From Isoetes taiwanensis (Eukaryota > Streptophyta > Lycopodiopsida > Isoetales > Isoetaceae), in assembly GCA_021234155.1 (NCBI GenBank), contig JAJEKV010000049.1, positions 2,571,487-2,635,486 on the forward strand: a DNA stretch of 64,000 nucleotides. The letters run 5' to 3'. Shown here piece by piece: positions 34,103 through 45,479 of this stretch. A program made the position numbers and the translations under genes. Below the pieces are notes generated by a model that ran no database searches, was not told the origin of the DNA, and saw nothing but the letters and a program-made list of their open reading frames with translations. Every line of letters starts with the position of its first letter. The first letter of the stretch is position 1.

Positions 34103-34461
34103 ACTTGCCTCATCTTCCTTTAGTCTTGTTGTTTTGTGCAGATTATTGGCTCAAGGAATCTACATGAACTGTAGCTGGCTTCATCAGTAAAATGGTTCCA
34201 GATTTTGCTGCCTTAGGAAATGCTGTTGTTCCCAGTAGCATTATCTTCATTTTGACTGCTGGACACTACATTCTCAAATTTCTTAACAGTTACTTAAATG
34301 TTGTCAATACTTAAAACTTTATTACTACTCATAGATCTTTATATTTTATTTGGATTGCACCAAATCCAAATGTTAAACTCTATATGTTGCTGACATCACT
34401 TGTCATGCAATATTTCTATTTTGTACTTATTCTCCATAATTAATGATTAAAAAGCTTCATT

Positions 34462-34492
<31 letters not shown>

Positions 34493-34493
34493 A
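34103..34493 (+). repeat. Retroposed transcript end with (A)27 tail
   Basis: About 360 bp of non-coding-looking sequence ends in 27 adenines at 34467-34493. The poly(A) is followed at once by a fragment that is nearly identical to 14707-14800. The structure fits a retroposed 3' UTR or a 5'-truncated LINE/SINE. The element type is not recognisable and no target duplication was confirmed. Confidence 0.5.
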
Positions 34494-34590
34494 TCAAGTG
34501 TTGAACCCAAGCCCAAACAAAAGGGGCAAACATCATCCAAAGTGCAGGTCAAGAAATCAAAGAAGAACCTGTTGTAGAAGATCTATACTA
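34494..34590 (+). repeat. Second copy of the Copia gag-linked fragment
   Basis: Nearly identical over about 90 bp to 14707-14800, from TCAAGTGTTGAACCCAAGCC on. In the copy at 14.7 kb this sequence continues into a Copia gag remnant; here the similarity ends near 34585. Confidence 0.75.
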
Positions 34591-34769
34591 CAAAATATTC
34601 ATCTATCTGTGCCATACTATGGCTTTGGAGGTATATATAAAGGCCGAGTGGCAAGATTTCATACCGTATCATGATACCAAAGTATCATACATATAACAAA
34701 GAGATCATAGAAAAAATACTCGAAATGCATGCCTCATTTAGAAAAAGCGTACTAGTCCATACCTTGTAT

Positions 34770-35345
34770 TTATGCTGGATAAATAAGCTTTTCTCCAGTA
34801 TTGTCAATGCTACCCCTTGTGTTTTCGTTCTTTTTCTTTGTGACCGAATGCCCCATTGCTACTTGTGTGCTAATACATTCAATGGAGGTACTGTCTGAAC
34901 TCGTAGGTATATCAGTAATCCCGATAGCTACTTTGACAACTGGATTTGTGGTAATACGTGGTGGTCTGCTGACCTTGGTCTGTACACTGTTAGAAGTACT
35001 AGATGTCTGCCTCCCATATTGTTTGCTAGCACTGTTGCTGGCTGCCATACCAGCCTCTTGTAGAAATACCACGGGCTTAATGGTTTTTTCGCAGATATCA
35101 ACCATTTTACATTTGACCATGTTGATTTTCAAGTCTGCCCATGGGTCATCAGCAAGTTTCATGGTCATACCTATCAGTACTTCTCTAACCTCCAAATAGG
35201 AAATATAGGCCATTATGCTGGTTTTTAATGGTCCTTTAAGAAATCCCCTAAAGGTAACGATTTGTGCAGCAGCTGAAACATTGGGATATAGGATGTCAAG
35301 GTTATTTATCATGAACCAGATTGCGTGGTCCAACCACCAGATTGC
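34770..35345 (-). CDS. Unrecognised minus-strand open frame, possibly an exon
   Basis: A minus-strand frame is open from 35612 to 34770 (280 codons). Its first part, above about 35360, lies in the duplicated flank of the gene cluster and is unlikely to be coding. The rest, about 190 codons, looks like protein: LDILYPNVSAAAQIVTFRGF, then SYLEVREVLIGMTMKLADDP, WADLKINMVKCKMVDICEKT, and a Ser/Thr-rich tail ending EKLIYPA. I do not recognise the family. It may be the last exon of a gene or a retained fragment. A 21-bp doublet GATTGCGTGGTCCAACCAC near 35317-35360 marks the boundary. Confidence 0.35.
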   Translation of the reverse strand, partial: AIWWLDHAIWFMINNLDILYPNVSAAAQIVTFRGFLKGPLKTSIMAYISYLEVREVLIGMTMKLADDPWADLKINMVKCKMVDICEKTIKPVVFLQEAGMAASNSASKQYGRQTSSTSNSVQTKVSRPPRITTNPVVKVAIGITDIPTSSDSTSIECISTQVAMGHSVTKKKNENTRGSIDNTGEKLIYPA

Positions 35346-35811
35346 GTGGTCCAACCACGCAATGAATGAAATAAAGAAGATGAAAATGATGGGGCAACAA
35401 GAAAGTATGTGCATTGAAAAATAGTTGTAGATATACTTATGCCTAGATTTTCCAGCTGTAGATAGTGATTTTCTTACTTTGATGCAGTCCATATCTATCT
35501 TTAAGTGCCACGTTCTTTTTATCTGTTGTTTATTTTTTCTATGATTGCATCCTTCCAAAAAGTCTACAACAATGCTCCATGTGAAATGCAGAAAAAGTTT
35601 TGTCCTTTGCAAGAAAAGAAATAAAATTATAGCTATTAGATGTCTAGATAGGCCAGAAGATACTAAAAACTAACCTATCGTTAAGGGAAAAAAAAAAAGA
35701 AAAGGAAAAAAAAGAGACAATAGGATAATGCTGAGTTAACAAAGTGTATGTGGAACTTATCGCATAAATAGACGAAGGAGTTATGAATGGAAAGCAGAAG
35801 AAGCAGGGGAT

Positions 35812-36596
35812 ATGGGTTCCTATCTTTCAGTCTACAACAACACGAGCGATGTGTATCAAGTGAAAGTTGGGCCGGATGAGGCAGCGCTATTGATTGTGAC
35901 ATAGTTCTTGGAGTGGTAGGGGCAGTGGCCGTTGTTTTGGCGACTGCAGGGTTGGGTTCAGGATTGGGGTTGTGGAAGTGTTTGGAGTGTCGACCAGCAC
36001 CCTTGCAGCCATCACCTCCCTTGCATCCAGCCTCGCTGGTTATACCGTCGCCGCAGATGCACTGGGCTTTGCCACCAGCATGACCATCTTCTTTACTGAT
36101 AAGCTCCAAAAAGAGGAGGATTTCGTAGAAATCAAACCGGGTAACTTAAGTTACTCTGCCTCTCTGCGTACTTATGTTCTCAACTGTTAAGCTATCGTTA
36201 ATAAATCTGTGTTTTGGTTGAACAGGACAAAAGCAATCGTTTGGAGCATATACCCTGTCGTTATGGAGGCAAGCTTGTTGCAGAAGGGTCCGCCCCAATC
36301 CAAGCAACTCGGAAGAGGTTCTGATTGATGAATTGTACATGCGCCCTATCTTCACAGGAGCCACAGACGGATCCACCTTGGAACATGACATGATGTATTG
36401 GATAGAGAAATGGGGCCATGAGGGTGAGACACTTGTCACCGAGAGCGACTCTACTAGAAGCGCCATCGACTATGAAGAAGCCCAACGACTAGCCAACATA
36501 TACACTACCACCATCGACTGGAAGAAAATGGCTGAGGATGCTGGCCTCCAGCGTCGAAAACTACAAGAGTCTGGTGATAACCAAGCTTCTAACTAG
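35812..36596 (+). pseudogene. Copy A of the MGSYLS two-exon gene, broken
   Basis: Same layout as the intact copy at 40593-41400, but exon 1 is damaged. One base is missing in the GATTGTGA-CATAG stretch near 35898, which brings in a stop at once, and 22 bp are missing near 35966. Exon 2, with acceptor TTGAACAG near 36226 and codons to TAG 36594-36596, remains open and nearly identical to the intact copy. The 5' flank, including AATGAATGAAATAAAGAAGA near 35362, is shared with copy B. Confidence 0.85.
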
Positions 36597-37960
36597 CTCT
36601 TCTTGCATGGCCCTTATTATATAAGTTACTCCCATGCTTTTTCTTGTCCATTTCTACATATATTTCATTTTTTTCTTTCATGGGAAGGATGTACGACTAA
36701 GCTACTACTAGCTCCACCTTCCAAATAATATGAATGATTCTTCTAAACTATTTAACATCGTCCTTTCCTATGGCATTCTTCGACTTAGTCATTCTTGATT
36801 AGGGGGTCATTTGCCATAGTATCACATCTCTTTTAAGATGCGTTTTGCATTTATGAATTATTTTAGATCTTATAGGTGCACTAGGATAGAAAAAAAAAAG
36901 TCATCAATCAGGACAATAATAATGGGAAAAAATATTGAACCACGAGATTTTCACTCAACAAGTTTTGATAATTTTGGTTGGTCCTAATCAAAATATTATT
37001 CTTTCCATGAATCTAATGGTTAACAAAATATAATGAAGATACAAAGAATTTGGAAGAGAATCTGGCGAATTTAGCTGTAGGATTGAGATAAAAAATTTGG
37101 CTTCCCTTGGATTTTTTTCAAATCAGATATTCAAATTTCACTCGTCAATTTTTAGCAGGCTTGTCTAAATAGAGGTCCATGTGATAAGCCACCTCATGCA
37201 CTCTCATCTAAATTAAGCCACATTAATTAATATCATTTTGTAGATCTAAAATTAATTATTCATTAGATCTGAATAATTTCACATCAATGCTTGTGGAAAT
37301 TAGAAAAATCGAGTAACTTCCTTCTCATCTCCATCATTTGTCAGCTTTTTCCTCTTCATGGTTGCATCATCCATAGGCGATTAAAAACTCCTCCGAATTA
37401 CATTCCCCTTCTTCTTCGATCCGACCTTGGCTAAGCTTCTCTAGATGTGTCGGTAAGATAAGGCTGCCTCTACATCTTCTGCAGTCTCTGCCTGTTTTTA
37501 CTTTAATGTAATGGAGGTTGCGGGATACTATCTCCTTTAGCATTTCAAGCACTTGATGTCTCCGATCTAGAGGAAAACTTTTTAGATTTTTTTTAAGTTA
37601 GTTTTCTAAGGTTTGGGGGGGGGTCTTTTGGCGGAAAAGTTTCACGGTATTCCAAAAATCGGGCCTTGGCCTTTACCACGAAATTCAATTATGGGGACTC
37701 TCAGGTTATCCATCCTCTATTTTTGGCAGCACGGGCATGGCAATGGAAGATCTGAACTATGATTTTGGCATGGAAGACATGTCTAGAAGCAAGTTGGCAT
37801 CCGACGATAATATGTAGCATAATAACAGGGGGTTTTCTTTGTGTTTTTGTACGCTTTTTACTAAGGTTTTCCTATGATTTCGTGATGTATTCAAATGGAT
37901 GTACTAATGCGTACATCTAGAGTGCACCATTTCGAGCCATTGATTTTAGCAGAAGATTTT
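36597..37960. other. Intergenic stretch, nothing recognised
   Basis: The first about 130 bp is the shared 3' flank of the gene cluster (compare 41401-41520). The rest is AT-rich. The minus-strand frame at 37367-37552 has no signature. A run of nine Gs lies at 37615-37623. Confidence 0.4.
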
Positions 37961-37968
37961 TTTTTTCC

Positions 37969-38200
37969 AATGGTCAACAACCAATGGCTCACAACAAAAG
38001 CCCTTTTTCAGGCGTGTGGTGCATAATGGTCAACAACCAATGGCTCACAACAAAAGCCCTTTTTTTGTGCGTGTGGTGCATAATGGTCAACAACCAATGG
38101 CTCACAACAAAAGCCCTTTTTTTTGTGCGTGTGGTGCATAATGGTCAACAACCAATGGCTCACAACAAAAGCCCTCTTTTTGTGGGCTTGAAGGGCGCAT
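37969..38200. repeat. 56-58-bp tandem repeat, four copies
   Basis: Units start at about 37971, 38027, 38084 and 38142 with TGGTCAACAACCAATGGCTC, then ACAACAAAAGCCC, a T-run, and GTGTGGTGCATAA. The T-run grows from five in the first unit to eight in the third. Open frames on both strands are by-products. Confidence 0.9.
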
Positions 38201-38790
38201 GTAGTGCAGTTTCCCCGCCGGCAACACATTTCTTATCATAACTTTTGATCCAGAGCTCTGTTTGAGATGATTTTTATTGCGTTGGAAAGCTCTCTCCGAG
38301 ATCTTTTTGATGATGTATAATATGGATATGTTTGGTTAAGTTATCTATGTTAAAACAGCAATTTCTCAGCCGGGTTTGGTAGGCTTTCACATCCTACCAG
38401 CTGATTAATACAGGATTGCGCTATTGGATATTGTTTTATGGCTCATTCCGAATGAAGCTTGCAAAAAATTACCATGCATTTTTAGATTTTGATGCAGTTA
38501 TTAAGAAAATTCCAAGGCTTCTAGATCCTTGTGCTAACAAGCAGAAAAGTTTCCCACTTTGGTTTCTCACCACAAGAATCCATGGAGGCCAAAGGCTGCT
38601 GTTAAATTCCAGTTGAAAAATGTTTGTGTATGGGTGTTGCAAACTTTATGACTTTCAGAATAATGGCTCTATCTTTATGGTAACTTTTACTTATATTCTA
38701 TTTGTTTTATTGTGATGAAATTCAAAAGCTACAGGTGATGAAAGCCTCAAATGAATTCTAGTTTTCTTCTGGTTTGAATTCTAAAATTTT
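38201..38790. other. Intergenic stretch, nothing recognised
   Basis: A 66-codon frame at 38416-38616 has no known motif. No repeats are visible. Confidence 0.35.
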
Positions 38791-38792
38791 TG

Positions 38793-39016
38793 TCACACGG
38801 GGGGGGGGGGGTCCCTAAGGGGCCAAAAAAATTTTTTTGCAACACAAACCATTAACATCCAACATATAAAAATCAACCAACACATAAGAACCATTGACAT
38901 TAACAACCAACACATAACTACCATTAATTAACACAACCATTGGGTCCAACACATTTAAATTAAAATCCCCCTTAAACCCCCTTTGGTTTGGGTTCATATT
39001 CACACGGGGGGTGACA
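38793..39016. repeat. Small insertion flanked by CACACGGGGGG
   Basis: GTCACAC followed by a G-run (38791-38811) starts the stretch, and CACACGGGGGGTGAC (39001-39015) ends it. Between them the phrase ACCATTNACATNNAACACATAA is repeated several times in a degenerate tandem. It may be a small non-autonomous element. Its class is unknown. Confidence 0.35.
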
Positions 39017-39732
39017 TAGGGCAGCGAGAGCCCTCATAATTGTATTTTGCACGTACAAAATCAACACCATATAGTATTCCGCTTGAAATCTTATAGTATT
39101 TTGCGAATCTTGTTATACAGTATAGCAAATTTTGTACTTGCATACCCCACAAACGAGGAACTTTACATACGGTGTAGATTAAGGAATAAGGAGTGAATAA
39201 TGCAAATGAATGAAATAAAGCATATGGGACAACAAAACAATAAGTGCATCATTGTCAATGCTGCCAATGTAGCATATAAAGTACGTAAACAAAATACAAA
39301 TGAATGAAATAAAGAAGATGAAAATGATGGGGCAACAAGAAAGTATGTGCATTGAAAAATAGTTGTAGATATACTTATGCCTGGATTTTCCAGCTGTAGA
39401 TAGTGATTTTCTTACTTGGATGCAGTCCATATCTATTTTTAAGTGCCACGTTCTTTATATCTGTTGTTTATTTTTTCTATGATTGCATCCTTCCAAAATG
39501 TCTACAACAATGCTCCATGTGAAATGCAGAAAAAGTTTTGTCTTTTGCAAGAAACGAAATAAAATTATAGCTATTAGATATCTAGATAGGCCAGAAGATG
39601 CTAAAAAATAACCTATCATTAAGGGGAAAAAAAAGAGACAATAGGATAATGCTGAGTTAGCAAAATGTATGTGGAACTTATCGCATAAATAGACGAAGGA
39701 GTTATGAATGGAAAGCAGAAGAAGCAGGGGAT

Positions 39733-40520
39733 ATGGGTTCCTATCTTTCAGTCTACAACAACACGAGCGATGTGTATCAAGTGAAAGTTGGGCCGGATGA
39801 GGCAGCTCTATTGATTGTGAACATAGTTAGGGGCAGTGGCCGCTGTTTTGACGACTGCAGGGTTGGGTTCAGGATTCTCTGCCGCATTGGTTGCTAATGG
39901 GATTGTGGAAGTGTTTGGAGTGTTGGCCAGCACCCTTGCAGCCATCACCTCCCTTGCATCCACCCTCGTTGGTTATATCGTCGCCGCAGATGCACTGGGC
40001 TTTGCCACCAACATGACCATCTTCATTATTGATAAGCTCCAACAAGAGGAGGGATTCGTAGAAATCAAACCGGGTAACTTAAGTTACTCTGCCTCTCTGC
40101 GTATTTATGTTCTCAACTGTTAAGCTATCATTAATAAATCTGTGTTTTGGTTGAACAGGACAAAAGCAATCGTTTGGACAATATACCCTGTCGTTATGGA
40201 GGCAAGCTTGTTGCAGAAGGGTCCACCCCAATCCAAGCAACTCGGAAGAGGTTCTGATTAATGAATTGTACATGCGCCCTATCTTCACAGGAGCCACAGA
40301 CAGATCCACCTTGGAACATGACATGATGTATTGGATAGAGAAATGGGGCCATGAGGGTGAGACACTTGTCACCGTGAGCGACTCTACTAGAAGCGCCATC
40401 GACTGTGAAGAAGCCCAACGACTAGCCAACATATACACTACCACCATCGACTGGAAGAAAATGGCTGAGGATGCTGGCCTCCAGCGTCGAAAACTACAGG
40501 AGTCTGGAATGCTGAGTTAG
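39733..40520 (+). pseudogene. Copy B of the MGSYLS two-exon gene, broken and fused
   Basis: Exon 1 starts with the same MGSYLS codons, but 11 bp are missing near 39828, which shifts the frame. The GT donor and the TTGAACAG acceptor are kept. Exon 2 is open, but its last codons are lost: after the QESG codons near 40507 the sequence jumps straight into the 5' flank of copy C (AATGCTGAGTTAGCAAAATG), giving a stop at 40518-40520. The junction looks like an unequal crossover between neighbouring copies. Confidence 0.85.
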
Positions 40521-40592
40521 CAAAATGTATGTGGAACTTATCGCATAAATAGAGGAAGGAGTTATGAATGGAAAGCAGAAGAAGCAGGGGAT

Positions 40593-41400
40593 ATGGGTTC
40601 CTATCTTTCAGTCTACAACAACACGAGCGATGTATATCAAGTGAAAGTTGGGCCGGATGAGGCAGCTCTATTGATTGTGAACATAGTTCTTGGAGTGGTA
40701 GGGGCAGTGGCCGCTGTTTTGACGATTGCAGGGTTGGGTTCAGGATTCTCTGCCGCATTGGTTGCTAATGGGATTGTGGAAGTGTTTGGAGTGTCAACCA
40801 ACACCCTTGCAGCCATCACCTCCCTTGCATCCACCCTCGCTGGTTATACCATCGCTGCAGATGCATTGGGCTTTGCCACCAGCATCACCATCTTCATTAC
40901 TAATAAGCTCCAACAAGAGGAGGGGTTCGTAGAAATCAAACCGGGTAACTTAAGTTACTCTGCCTCTCTGCGTACTTATGTTCTCAACTGTTAAGCTATC
41001 GTTAATAAATCTGTGTTTTGGTTGAACAGAACAAAAGCAATCGTTTGGACAATATACCCTGTCGTTATGGAGGCAAGCTTGTTGCAGAAGGGTCCGCCCC
41101 AATCCAAGCAACTCGGAAGAGGTTCTGATTGATGAATTGTACATGCGCCCTATCTTCACAGGAGCCACAGACGGATCCACCTTGGAACATGACATGATGT
41201 ATTGGATAGAGAAATGGGGCCATGAGGGTGAGACACTTGTCACCGTGAGCGACTCTACTAGAAGCGCCATCGACTATGAAGAAGCCCAACGACTAGCCAA
41301 CATATACACTACCACCATCGACTGGAAGAAAATGGCTGAGGATGCTAGCCTCCAGCGTCGAAAACTACAGGAGTCTGGTGATAACCAAGCTTCTAACTAG
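40593..41400 (+). CDS. Intact copy C: small hydrophobic protein with myristoylation-like start, 240 aa
   Basis: Exon 1 is 40593-40944, the intron 40945-41029 (GTAACT...GAACAG, 85 bp), and exon 2 41030-41400. Together they give 240 codons. The protein starts MGSYLSVYNNTSDVYQVKVG; Gly2 with Ser6 fits the N-myristoylation pattern. Residues about 26-66 and 72-103 are hydrophobic and rich in Gly and Ala with GxxxG spacing, suggesting two membrane-inserting helices or hairpins. Exon 2 encodes a polar, acidic C-terminus (MRPIFTGATDG, then DMMYWIEKWGHEGE, IDWKKMAEDA). The family is not recognised, and the role is unknown. Myristoylation plus hydrophobic hairpins suggests a membrane-bound protein. It is the only undamaged one of three neighbouring copies; if exon 1 is read through the intron the protein stops after 133 residues. 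Confidence 0.75.
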
Positions 41401-41780
41401 CTCTTCTTGCATGGTCCTTATTATATAAGTTACTCCCATGCTTTTTCTTGTCATTTCTACATATATTTCATTTTTTTCTTTCATGGGAAGGATATACGAC
41501 TAAGTTACTACTAGCTGCATGCACACCCCTTGCCTCAGAGCGTTACCATACAACCATCAATTCCAATGGATATGATTATTCAGCTTCTTGTCATAATCTC
41601 ATCCATTGCTCTAGTTGGATGTTCCATTAGAGACAATGGATTTCGTACTGAAAATACCGGGGGCAAAAGCATAAAAAATAACGAGGTCTCGGTAGAACAT
41701 TAGTGGTGGCATAATGGTATCAACCCTTCTTCTTTTATATCTCCTCCTTGAAAGTTTGAACTTCACTAATTTGATTCCAT
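41401..41780. other. 3' flank of copy C
   Basis: Up to about 41515 the sequence matches the flank after copy A, then it diverges at AGCTGCATGCACACC. No gene is seen. Confidence 0.4.
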
Positions 41781-41789
41781 TTTATATGC

Positions 41790-42064
41790 AGTCCAACGTG
41801 TCCAACACCTCCTCCTCCAACATATGCACCACGTCCACCTCCAACATATCCATCACCTCCTCCAACATATCCACCACCTCTACTTCCAGCCACACCCCCT
41901 AGTCATGCCACCCTTGCCACCCAATCCCATTATTCCTCCTAGGCCAAACACTCTACCTCCACCTAACTATGAAAATTCAAGTCTCGGATACCCAACAATT
42001 CACCTCCACCTAATTATACAATTCAATCTTAGCAGACACCAACAATTCACCTCCACCTAATTAT
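41790..42064 (+). pseudogene. Proline-rich (extensin/PRP-like) fragment
   Basis: After TTTTATATGCAG the plus strand reads CPTPPPPTYAPRPPPTYPSP, then PPTYPPP, with stops at 41939; a second frame continues PPLPPNPIIPPRPNTLPPPN. PPPTY repeats are typical of plant cell-wall proline-rich proteins. A frameshift near 41900 and the lack of a signal peptide exon show it is a fragment. The phrase AATTCACCTCCACCTAATTA is doubled at 41998 and 42045. Confidence 0.55.
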
Positions 42065-42598
42065 GACAATTCAACCTAGAACATCAAACCATTACCACCA
42101 CCACCATAGCAAGATATATCGAACTAATACTAAGGGAGATAAGTGAACTTTATCCAGCTATATACTAAGATCAAATGAACCTATGAATACAAGGTAGTCA
42201 TTCCAATATTTTCAACTAATCTAAAGGTAGAAATGTGAAACACACTATATCCATCATCTTTTATGGTATAGGTTGACTAAAACAAGTTTTAATGAATCTT
42301 CTTTATAACAAATTAGTAAAGTTCTGGTTATTTTGGCATGATGATGTGGTGACGGGTATTTTTTGCAATCTCCATGAAATGAGTGGGAAATTTTGAGCAG
42401 AAGTTGACATGCACATGATGATGTGGCATGCTAGTGGTGACATGTCATGCCAAGTAAGCAAGACCAAATTTTTTTATATTGAAAGATGCTTTCATTCATA
42501 ATGGGTTTATGTATACAACTTAATGCTATGTGATATCAAAACCTCCACAACGTCTTGAGGACTGTGCAGAGTTAATCACATAGCAAGATTAAACGTCA
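42065..42598. other. Intergenic stretch, nothing seen
   Basis: AT-rich, no frame or repeat, except that near 42415-42460 words such as GATGATGTGGCATG and GACATGTCATGCCAAGTAAGC foreshadow the arrays that follow. Confidence 0.4.
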
Positions 42599-42836
42599 CA
42601 TGTTGGCGCCTAGGTGGCATGTTGGAGCCCACGTGGCATTTTTGAGCTTAGGTGGTATGTTGGAGCCTAGGTTGGAGCTTAGGCTCCTAGGCTCTAACAT
42701 GCCACCTAGGCTCTAACATGTCACCTAGGCTCAAACATGCCAAGGTGGCTTCAACATGCCACGCGGTCTCGAACATGCCACCAAGGTGGCTCAGGCATGC
42801 CACCTAAGCTCAGGCATGCCACCTAGGCACTCCAAG
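42599..42836. repeat. Left minisatellite patch, itself inverted
   Basis: About twelve units of the 20-bp family (GGCATGTTGGAGCCTAGGT and variants). Units up to about 42685 run in the plus orientation and those after it run in the minus orientation (ACATGCCACCTAGGCTC), so the patch folds on itself at TAGGCTCCTAGGC. Confidence 0.85.
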
Positions 42837-43510
42837 TGGTGACATGGCATGCCAAGTAAGCAAGGCCAAGTTTTGACTAGGCCAAAAATGAAAAGATATC
42901 CATCTTTGCTCTTTTCATTGGGTGATGTTGGCAAATTTTGGATGACATGGCTAGATGGTGGTGAGTTGGACATGTTGACTAGGACTTTATGCAAGAAATA
43001 TGATAACCTTTGGAATTTTTGGTAGAGGAGTTTGGCAAGGGATAGAATAAAGGGATCTTGAAGAACTTAAAGCGCTTACACCCTTCCGCAAATCGAATCA
43101 GGCCAGGACTTTGCGTGGCTTCCTCACCAGAGACGAGAGGCCAGACCCCAGGAGGACGGACCTCAGAAATGTTGTCGGGATAGCCTTTCCTGCCAGTGTT
43201 CCTCCGGGAGGGCAAATGCCAATGCCCCTCCTCTTGGAACTCGGTTTCCCTATCGGACCGTTGAATCTGCTGTTCAAGTAACCTGCTTCGTGCACGTTCA
43301 AAAAAATTCAAGATCCGTCCGAGAGAACTTATCAAACCGCGAAGCATCCTCCCGTTAACCGTGTAGAAACCCAAGTGTTTTGTTATTCGGGCCATATAAA
43401 GGCTCCATAATAGAGATTCGACTTCGTCATCTCGTCCGGAATGGCAAAATTATCCTAGGGATCAAGTTATACGGTCATTTTTTGCAACAAAAGAAACACG
43501 AACCCTCTAC

Positions 43511-43825
43511 ATGGCAGTATTTCGCAGCCACCTCTTAGGCCAATTGACTACGAATGTGTTAGACATGAGCTATTTTGGCGCTTCTTGGAGAAGGGGTGGT
43601 CTTCTCCCCACGAAACTTGGTCTCCAGGCTAATATCGATGTTTTGAGTCCATTGGCAGAGTCAATTCACAGTTCCGAAATGGGAGAGTTGCCCGTCTGTG
43701 GCCAGGGGCCTTCAGGAGAGGACCTTTGGCGCGAACTGCTTCCGGAAGGTTTTAAGGGTCCCTCTTCTGGCATCAACACCCTCCCTCTACCTGATGACAT
43801 TATGCAAGATCTTGGTCGAATCTGA
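43511..43825 (+). CDS. Arm ORF 1 of the foldback, unknown product
   Basis: Open frame of 104 codons starting MAVFRSHLLGQLTTNVLDMS and ending at TGA 43823-43825. Its mirror copy in the other arm (44556-44900, minus) keeps the same protein apart from a few residues near the end and ten extra residues at the start; a third copy (46722-46904, minus) is decayed. Preservation between two arms could come from gene conversion rather than selection. No domain is recognised. Confidence that it is translated is low. Confidence 0.25.
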   Translation: MAVFRSHLLGQLTTNVLDMSYFGASWRRGGLLPTKLGLQANIDVLSPLAESIHSSEMGELPVCGQGPSGEDLWRELLPEGFKGPSSGINTLPLPDDIMQDLGRI

Positions 43826-44555
43826 CTAGGATACGGCCTCCGAAACGTAAACCCTGTGTGTTGCTAGGTTATTGAAGGGTTTACGTTATGGAGGTCGAGT
43901 TTTAGTCGGTTGCACTTGGGACATGGTCGAGAAGCTGCAGTTGAAAACACAAAGCAATAGGAACTGACAGAATGGGGTTTGGATTTATCCCCCTCCCAGT
44001 GTGGCGATTAGAAGTCAAGAGCGCCTTTTGCAGTAGCAAAATTGTTTGGGATCATTCGGGATGGCCAATAGATCCAAACTCTGTTATTTCAGTTGCCATG
44101 GCTCCGCATGCATGTTTAGAAAAGGTGCACCTAGTTATCTAAGAAAACGACCGTGTTTTGGCCTCCAAAATGTAAACCATGTGTGTTGCTAGGTTATTGT
44201 AGGGTTTACATTTCGGAGGCTAAAACGTGGCCCTTTTCTTGGATAACTAGGTGCACCTTTTCTAAACATGCATGCGGAGCCATGGCAACTGAAATAACAG
44301 AGTTTGGATCTATTGGCCATCCCGAATGATCCCAAACAATTTTGCTACTGCAAAAGGCGCTCTTGACTTCTAATTGCCACACTGGAAGAAGGATAAATCC
44401 AAACCCCATTCTGTCAATTCCTATTGTTTCATGTTTTCAACTGCAGCTTCTCGACTACGTCCCCATTGTAACTGACTAAAACTCGACCTCCATAACGTAA
44501 AGCCTTCAATAACCTAGCAACACACAAGGTTTATGTTTCGGAGGCTATGTCCTAG

Positions 44556-44900
44556 TCAGATTTGACCAGGATCTTTCACAATATCATCATGTAGAGGGAG
44601 GGTGTTGATGCCAGAAGAGGGACCCTTAAAACCTTCCGGAAGCAGTTCGCGCCAAAGGTCCTCTCCTGAAGGCCCCTGGCCACAGACGGGCAACTCTCCC
44701 ATTTCGGAACTGTGAATTGACTCTGCCAATGGACTCAAAACATCGATATTAGCCTGGAGACCAAGTTTCGTGGGGAGAAGACCACCCCTTCTCCAAGAAG
44801 CGCCAAAATAGCTCATGTCTAACACATTCGTAGTCAATTGGCCTAAGAGGTGGCTGCGAAATACTGCCATGTAGAGGGTTCGTGTTTTTTTCGTTGCCAA
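44556..44900 (-). CDS. Arm ORF 1, mirror copy
   Basis: Mirror of the frame at 43511-43825, 114 codons because an extra upstream ATG is in frame. It lies divergently to another arm frame (45007-45258, plus; mirrored at 43395-42979, minus) that starts GFYTVDRRTLRGLISSP and contains ARSRLLQRQIQRS. The two arm frames are thus arranged head to head about 100 bp apart, as if around a shared promoter. Products unknown. Confidence 0.25.
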   Translation of the reverse strand: MATKKTRTLYMAVFRSHLLGQLTTNVLDMSYFGASWRRGGLLPTKLGLQANIDVLSPLAESIHSSEMGELPVCGQGPSGEDLWRELLPEGFKGPSSGINTLPLHDDIVKDPGQI

Positions 44901-45479
44901 AAATGATCATGTAACTTGGTCCCTAAGGTAATTTTGCCATTCCGGACGAGATGGCAAAGTTGAATCTCCATTTCGGAGCCTTTATACTGCCCAAACGACT
45001 AAACACTTGGGTTTCTACACGGTCGACCGCAGGACGCTTCGTGGTTTGATAAGTTCTCCCGGACCGATCTTGGATTTTCTTGAATCTGCTCGAAGCAGGT
45101 TACTTCAACGGCAGATTCAACGGTCGAATATGGAAACGGAGCTCCGGGAGGCGCAGGGCATTGCCATTTGCCCTCCTGGAGGAGCACTGGCAGGAAAGGC
45201 TGCCTTGGCAACATTTCTGAGGCCTGTCTCTTGGGGTCCGGCCTCTCCCCTCTGGTGAGGAAGCCGCGCAAAATCCTAGCCTGGTTCGATTTGGGGAAGG
45301 GTGTCAGCGCAAGATCCCTTGCCAAACTCCTCTACCAAAAATTCCAAAGGTTATCGTATTTCTTGCATAAATTCCTAGTCTGCCAACATCACCTTATGAA
45401 AAGACCAAAGATGGACATCTTTTAATTTTTGGCCTTGTCAAAACTTGGCCTTGCTTACTTGGCATGCCATGTCACCATA